Shown here in pieces: positions 59,002 to 64,000 of a stretch of DNA of 64,000 nucleotides (position 1 is the first letter of the stretch; each line of letters begins with the position of its first letter). A program made the translations under genes and the position numbers. Under the pieces are notes generated by a model. It searched no databases. It was not told the origin of the DNA and worked only from the letters and a program-made list of their open reading frames with translations. This stretch comes from Mallotus nudiflorus. Taxonomy: Eukaryota > Streptophyta > Magnoliopsida > Malpighiales > Euphorbiaceae. Location of the stretch: the NCBI GenBank assembly GCA_947683625.1, contig CANTUR010000069.1:124001-188000 (forward strand). Reading direction: 5' to 3'.

Positions 59002-60849
59002 ATGCATGTGGTATTTGATGAATCAAACTCACTTGATCCTAGAAAGGATGTTTATAGTGTTGATGATTTTATAGGTGACAATGAGATTATGGAAACACAA
59101 GAAGAAAATGCTAGTAAACCTTTGGAACTTAAAGATCCAAGCAAGAAGGAAAATGAGGAGACACCTCAGCCTACTTTGAAGGATGAACTTCCAAAGGATT
59201 GGCAATTTAAGAAAGCTCACCCTCAAGACCTCATTATAGGTGACACTACAAAAGGGGTAACTACTAGAGCTAAACTCAAGTCTATTGTTAATTTAGCTTT
59301 CATTTCTCAAATTGAACCTAAAAATGTTGATGATGCTTTGAGTGATGAATTTTGGGTCCTTACTATGCAAGAAGAGTTAAATCAATTTGAGAGAAACAAG
59401 GTTTGGACCTTGGTTCCTAGACCTAAACATCATCCTATTATTGGCACCAAATGGGTGTTTAGAAATAAGATGAATGTATAAGGTGTCATAACTAGGAACA
59501 AAGCTAGACTAGTAGCTAAAGGTTATAATCAAGAGGAAGGAATTGATTATGATGAAACCTTTGCCCCCATTGCAAGGTTAGAAGCTATTAGGATGTTACT
59601 TGCATTTGCATCATACATGGATTTTAAACTTTATCAAATGGATGTTAAAAGTTCATTTTTAAATGGTTTTATTTAAGAGGAGGTATATGTTGAACAACCT
59701 CCAGGTTTTGAAAATTTTGACTCTCCAAATCATGTTTTTAAATTATCAAAAGCATTGTATGGATTGAAACAAGCTCCAAGAGCTTGGTATGAAAGATTGA
59801 GTAACTTTTTTCTAGAGAAATGTTTCTCTAAAGGAAAGGTTGACACAAGTCTTTTCATAAAGAAATCCAAGCATGATTTATTAATTATTCAAATTTATGT
59901 TGATGATATTATTTTCGGTGCTACTAACCATTGCTTGTGTGAGGAATTTTCTAAGTTAATGCAAGGAGAATTTGAGATGAGTATGATGGGAGAACTCAAG
60001 TTCTTTCTTGGACTTCAAATCAAGCAATGTAAAGATGGGATTTTCATCAACCAAACCAAATATGCAAGGGACATTCTCAAGAATTTTGGAATGGATGGAG
60101 CTAAATTAAGCAAAACTCCAATGAGCACCACAACCAAACTTAACAAGGATGAGAATGGCAAACCGATTAATGAAAAGCGATTTAGAGGTATGATCGGATC
60201 CCTTCTTTATTTAACCGTTAGTAGACCCGATATTATGTTTGCTACTTGCTTGTGTGTTAGATTTCAATCAAGTCCTACAGAGTCTCATTTAAATGCTATC
60301 AAAAGAATTTTTAAATATCTTTGTGGTACATTGCATTTAGGACTTTGGTATCCCAGGAGTTCTTCGTTTGACTTGATTAGTTATTCTGATGTTGATTTTT
60401 TCGGTAGCCTACTAGATAGAAAAAGCACTTCCGGAACTGGTCAAATTTTAGGAAATTGCTTAGTTTCTTGGTTTAGTAAGAAACAAGTTTTTATTGCCTT
60501 GTCCACCGCTGAAGCATAATATGTGGCAGCTAATTGTTGTTGCACCCAAGTTTTATGGCAAAAACAATAACTTTTGGACTATGGCATTGATATTAATCAC
60601 ATTCCAATTAAGTGTGATAATACAAGTGCTATAAACCTTAGTAAGAATCCCATTCAGCATTCTAGAACTAAGCATATTGATATTAGACATCATTTCTTGC
60701 ATGATCATGTGCAAAATGGTGATATTTTTCTTGATTTTGTTGATACTAATAATCAATTAGCAGACATATTTACCAAGCCTCTTTGTGAGGAAAGATTAAA
60801 TTTTATTAAGTATGAACTTGGTATGATTGATGGCTCAAGCTTGTCTTGA
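59002..60849 (+). pseudogene. Sirevirus reverse transcriptase/RNase H pseudogene
   Basis: A linker (59002-59330) leads to RT: FWVLTMQEELNQFERNKVW, GTKWVFRNKMN-stop, GVITRNKARLVAKGYNQEEG and YDETFAPIARLEAIR. Further on are YGLKQAPRAWYERLSNF, the catalytic YVDD box (59896-59907), and LKFFLGLQIKQ. RNase H follows: SRPDIMFATCLCVRFQSSP, YSDVDFFGSLLDRKSTSGT (first catalytic Asp), SWFSKKQVFIALSTAEA (Glu), then, past two stops, KCDNTSAINLSKNPI and HIDIRHHFLHDHV, ending GSSLS at 60849. Four in-frame stops (59478, 59674, 60517, 60570 regions) mostly fit CAA to TAA. The domain is otherwise well conserved, so it decayed recently. Confidence 0.9.
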
Positions 60850-62600
60850 TCACTTGTTAAATTGATGAATTGATGTTTGGATTCTTATGTGATCATGTTC
60901 TTTAGAAAAATTATTTTCAGCATCATGTATATATTTTGTTTTAAATGTATTTGCTTTAGCAAATTTACTTCATATACATGATATATTGTATTTCCCATTT
61001 GAATGATCTTTGTACTAATTTTATTTGATTTGGATCTATATGGATTCATTCAATTTATTTTCAAACGCCCTCCTATTTTGCAAATTAATAATTAATTATT
61101 AAGCTAAATTCAATTAATTAATTATTTTAATTTTGCATAAATATTCCTCCTCCTCAACAAAATTTTTTTTTTTGTGTATTTTCATGATAGTTTATGTTTG
61201 GTTTATTTTCAGTATACTTTTTGTATCAAAGTTTTGAGCTGTTAGTCTATTTTTTTAATTCATTTTATGTCAGCTTCTGTTTGGTTTATTTTCAATATAT
61301 TTTTCGTATATAAGTTTTGAGCTGTTAAGTGTGTTTTTTCATCAGTTTATGTTCGGTTTATTTTTCGGATATTTTCTGGATATAAATCTTGAGCTATAGG
61401 ATTTTTTTTAATTCATGCTTCATATTTTTTTGGCTTATTTTTAGTGTTATTTTTTAAAATAAAATAATAATAATAATAATTGTTTACATATTTGCAAAAT
61501 TTTCTCTTTGATTTATTTATTTATGTCAAAAATATTTGTTTTAACTATCATTTATTTTAATTGTATAATTAATTTTATGGTCAAGGACCTATTTGTTAGC
61601 CTTTTTGGACTCAATTGCAATTAATTTGAAAGTACAAGGATCAAATGGTAATTTTCATCACGAATCGTTGAGCTCGTGATCGTTGTGGTCCGAGCATCCA
61701 GAACCGCTCATGAGTTGGGTCACGAGCAGAATGCTCGTGAAGAGCGGTTCTGAAAGAACCAGTACCGCTCACAAGCGGACTGCTCGTGAGCAGCGGTCTG
61801 GTTCACTTTTCATTTTTTTTTTTTTGAATTCTTTACAATTTTTTTGTGTATAAATACCACTCAAACCCTTCACTTTTAATCAATTACATTTTAAATTAAA
61901 CTTCTTCAAAAATCTTTCAAACTCTTTCTTATTTTAATGCAATTTTATTTGCATTTTGACAAGGGGGGAGAAAATTTTTGAGTTTGTTTAATTTTTGTGT
62001 TTTCTTAGAAATTTTTTTTTATCTTTGATAATGCATAGATATTTTTAAGATTTGGTCTATCTTTGCATTTTGATAAAGGAGAAAAAATAATTGAGTTTGC
62101 ATGCGTACTTAGTTAATTTCTTTTAAGGAAGAGAAATTTTTTTAAAAGATATGTTTATGTAAGTGACATAACTATGTGATAGTGTGTCCTTAATATCAAA
62201 TTTTTAATCCATTAAAATAAGGGGAGAAAATTATTTGAATTTATTTCACATAATTCTTTTTCTCATGCATAAAAACAATGTAAGTATGGCGACTTTTGTC
62301 CTTATGATAAAAAGTCTTGTTTTGCTTACTTTGTTTATATATGACATGAATTTTTTTTCATGACTTTTAATTATTTTTGAAAAATTCATATTCATGTATA
62401 AATTCGTCTTGGGAATGATTTTTATTTTTGAAAATGACATGAATTTTATAAAGATTTTGAATATCTTTACTTGCATTGTTTTGGTTCTTGATCTTTTATT
62501 CCCTCTAGTATTTTTGCTTCCCTTAGGTCTATTTCCCCCTATATCTCTCTCTTGCAAGTGCTCTACCATATGAGTTACACTCATCTTCATTTTTCATTTA
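60850..62600 (+). other. Sirevirus 3' noncoding region with PPT-like sites
   Basis: No envelope-like frame is open. Purine-rich sites follow one another: 'caaggggggagaaaa' (61959), 'ataaaggagaaaaaa' (62071) and 'aataaggggagaaaa' (62216). A palindrome-rich block of CTCGTGAG type lies at 61665-61800. Repeated PPT-like motifs before the 3' LTR are a described feature of Sireviruses. The usual next step, the 3' LTR, is absent. Confidence 0.65.
61665..61800. repeat. CTCGTGAG palindrome cluster, Sirevirus 3' region
   Basis: Alternating 'gagctcgtgatc', 'cgctcatgag', 'cacgagcagaatgctcgtga' and 'gcggactgctcgtgagcagc' blocks. G+C is far above that of its surroundings. It is akin to the clusters in the LTRs. 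Confidence 0.75.
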
Positions 62601-63364
62601 TTGACACATTATTAAATTAGGTTATGATATGTTTCAAGATTGGTTCTTTAATTTGAAGCTATAAGGCATTCTTTGTGTTTTACAAACACATTAGACTACT
62701 TCAAATCTTAAAAATGTTAAAATTATATTTTTTGTGCTTGAAATATATTGATAAAATTGATTGTATTTTAGAATCATTAGAAATTTAAATTATAACTTTA
62801 TTTTTCTTTTCTAAAGTTCTATTATCATTTTTTACAAATAGTCATATTGGTTCAATTATAATGAATGTTACATCTTTTACACATTAAGAACTTGAATAAT
62901 CAATTATGTACAGAAAATTTGATGCATGTGAGTTGCTTATATTTTTGCCACAATAATTTGTATATTCTTATAACTCACTTGAAGAATTTATGAAATAAAA
63001 TCCCCAAAAAATATATTAGCTAATACTTCACTAATAAAAAAAGAAATTTTTTTTTTTTAAAAAAAGAAAATAAAAAAAAGGAAGTACAAAAATTTAAAAT
63101 AAAAAAAAAGAGAAAAATAAAAAATAAAATAAAAATTTATACATAAGAGGAAAAGGAAAAAAGAAAGAAAAATAAAAAAGAATAAAAGAAAAAAGAAGGG
63201 TTGGAAAAAAATAAAAATAAAAAGAAAAAAATATAGGAAAAAAGATAAAATAAAAATTTATAAAAAGAGTAAAAAATAAGAGAAAAATAAAAAATAAAAA
63301 AGGAAACAAAAACTGCTAAGAAATTAATAAAAAAAAGGTAGAGAAATAAAAACGAAAAACATAG
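62601..63364. other. Unassigned, then purine-rich low-complexity tract
   Basis: 62601-63000 shows no recognisable feature and may be either the Sirevirus tail or MULE interior. 63030-63360 is almost pure A/G on the plus strand, with simple 'aaaaataaaa' and 'aaaagg' words. The two Phe-rich reverse frames there (63094-63370) are by-products of this composition. Confidence 0.5.
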
Positions 63365-63491
63365 GTGCATTTTTTAAAATGCAAAAGGCACTCTTATAAT
63401 TATGATAGGGTAGATTTGTAAAAAAAAAAATAAAAACTTGGGGCATTTTTGTTTACAACATTTAAAAATGGGGTATTTTTATAAATGTTCC
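63365..63491. repeat. MULE right TIR
   Basis: Reverse complement pairs with 52700-52825. Key shared words are 'cttggggcatttttgttt' and 'gatagggtagatttgta'. The outermost bases 'ataaatgttcc' are followed by the target duplication at 63492-63500. Confidence 0.75.
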
Positions 63492-64000
63492 TTATTTTTA
63501 TTTATTTTGGGCCCAGGCTCACGTTTAGGATTAACCCATTTAAAATAGGCTTTTAATTGGATTTTAGGTTTTAATTAACTTTAAAATCAATATATGCCCA
63601 TTTTAGGTTAATTTAGACTTAGGGTCATTCTAGTTTAATTTAAATTAATTTAGACATAGTCCAATCCATTAAAGCATCTTTTCTTTTTCTAAAAATAAAT
63701 AGACTTAGGCCTCTTTTTCACTTAAATTAAAATTAATTAGAACTAGACCCATTAATTCAAACTCAATCCAATTTACTTCCATAAAAATTAATAGACTTAG
63801 GCCCATTTCTTTAGAATTAAAAAAGTAGACTTAGTTCACTACTTTAATTAAAATGTAGAGCCACCTTTAGTTCCATTTCACTTGTAAATAAAATATAGAC
63901 TTAACTAACCTAATTAAAATTAACATAGTTTAGATTAATTTAGGAACGTCTTGTTGTATGAATGCATTGTTTATGTGCTTTTTCATGACTAAACTACATT
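63492..64000 (+). mobile_element. Gypsy-type LTR-like copy 'C', right part
   Basis: Resumes after the MULE with 'tttattttgggcccaggctc' and 'ttaggattaaccca', aligned with copy A (reverse, about 3690 downward) and with the 'gcattgtttayatg' + 'ttttcatgact' block of copy B (33338-33370). The copy runs off the window's right edge. Confidence 0.75.

Larger units (their letters stand above)
54391..62600 (+). mobile_element. Sirevirus (Ty1/copia), nearly full-length, no 3' LTR found
   Basis: 5' LTR (54391-55689), perfect PBS, gag, protease, integrase, RT-RNase H (to 60849) and a long 3' noncoding region with purine-rich PPT-like sites. Integrase lies before RT, as in copia. The gag with a long Lys/Glu-rich coiled part and extra zinc knuckle, and the long 3' region with repeated PPT-like motifs, point to the Sirevirus (Maximus/SIRE) lineage. 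All reading frames are broken. I could not find TGTTGACC or the CTCTTTCA end again before the MULE's right TIR, so the 3' LTR is missing or deleted. The right edge given is approximate. Confidence 0.85.
52700..63491. mobile_element. Mutator-like element (MULE) with TIRs and 9-bp TSD
   Basis: The left end starts AGGGTTTTTTCATAAATACC. The right end, reversed, starts GGAACATTTATAAAAATACC. The ends share inverted blocks over about 120 bp: 'aacaaaaat' + 'cccaagttttt', 'tttacanay' + 'taccctat', and 'aattat'. TTATTTTTA lies on both sides (52691-52699, 63492-63500). Copy A runs through the corresponding site without the insert. TIR length and a 9-bp TSD are typical of Mutator superfamily elements. 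No transposase (MURA) was found; most of the interior is a Sirevirus that inserted later. The T/A-rich duplication alone would be weak, but the TIRs and the empty site support it. Confidence 0.8.

Noticed and set aside
63094..63370. Phe-rich reverse frames of 71 and 77 codons
   Set aside because: They are direct translations of an A/G-only low-complexity tract.

Overview
The window is AT-rich plant nuclear DNA, most likely from a eudicot and probably from a repeat-rich (pericentromere-like) region. I base this on the nested LTR retrotransposons of typical plant lineages (Sirevirus Ty1/copia, Tekay-like chromovirus, Athila-like and Tat-like Ty3/gypsy), a Mutator-like element, and decayed copies of plant-only domains (At1g67623-type F-box, DUF1985, plant mobile domain). 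I found no intact host gene, tRNA, rRNA or CRISPR array. Every long reading frame is a decayed transposon gene or a by-product of LTR or low-complexity sequence.

Layout. 0-5 kb: a degenerate repeat block, an F-box pseudogene (about 1.5-2.1 kb) and a reverse-strand LTR-like copy 'A' (about 3.0-4.97 kb) that carries a 33-nt poly-C run. 5-8 kb: AT-rich DNA, then a DUF1985 transposon-gene remnant. 8.1-10.45 kb: an old 5' half of a Sirevirus. 11.4-14.1 kb: a Tat-like LTR/PBS remnant, interrupted by a Sirevirus solo LTR (14138-15467). 15985-19193: a 3.2-kb chromovirus solo LTR with a perfect target duplication. 20.2-25 kb: a 41-bp tandem array, a plant-mobile-domain pseudogene and Tat-like noncoding motifs. 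27.4-31.5 kb: a chromovirus 5' LTR with decayed gag-protease, broken inside protease by LTR-like copy 'B' (31528 to about 33.5 kb). 33.5-40.7 kb: a decayed Athila-like gypsy element on the minus strand. 40.7-43.73 kb: a second, 5'-truncated chromovirus LTR. 44705-51382: an Athila-related element with a perfect 5-bp target duplication and two different ORF1-like cassettes. 51419-64000: LTR-like copy 'C', split by a Mutator-like element (52700-63491) that in turn contains a Sirevirus (from 54391) and possible captured gene fragments.

How the parts relate. The order of insertion can be read from the nesting. In the right-hand stack, copy C came first, then the MULE (9-bp target duplication, with an uninterrupted counterpart in copy A), then the Sirevirus. 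In the middle stack, copy B lies inside the chromovirus protease codons, and both adjoin the Athila-like element. Most premature stops can be explained as C-to-T or G-to-A transitions (CAA/CAG to TAA/TAG, TGG to TAG/TGA), which fits deamination of methylated cytosine in silenced DNA. The least ordinary items are the nested MULE with exon-like content, the chimeric two-ORF1 element, and the palindromic GTGCAC- and GCTCGTGAGC-type clusters in LTR and UTR regions.
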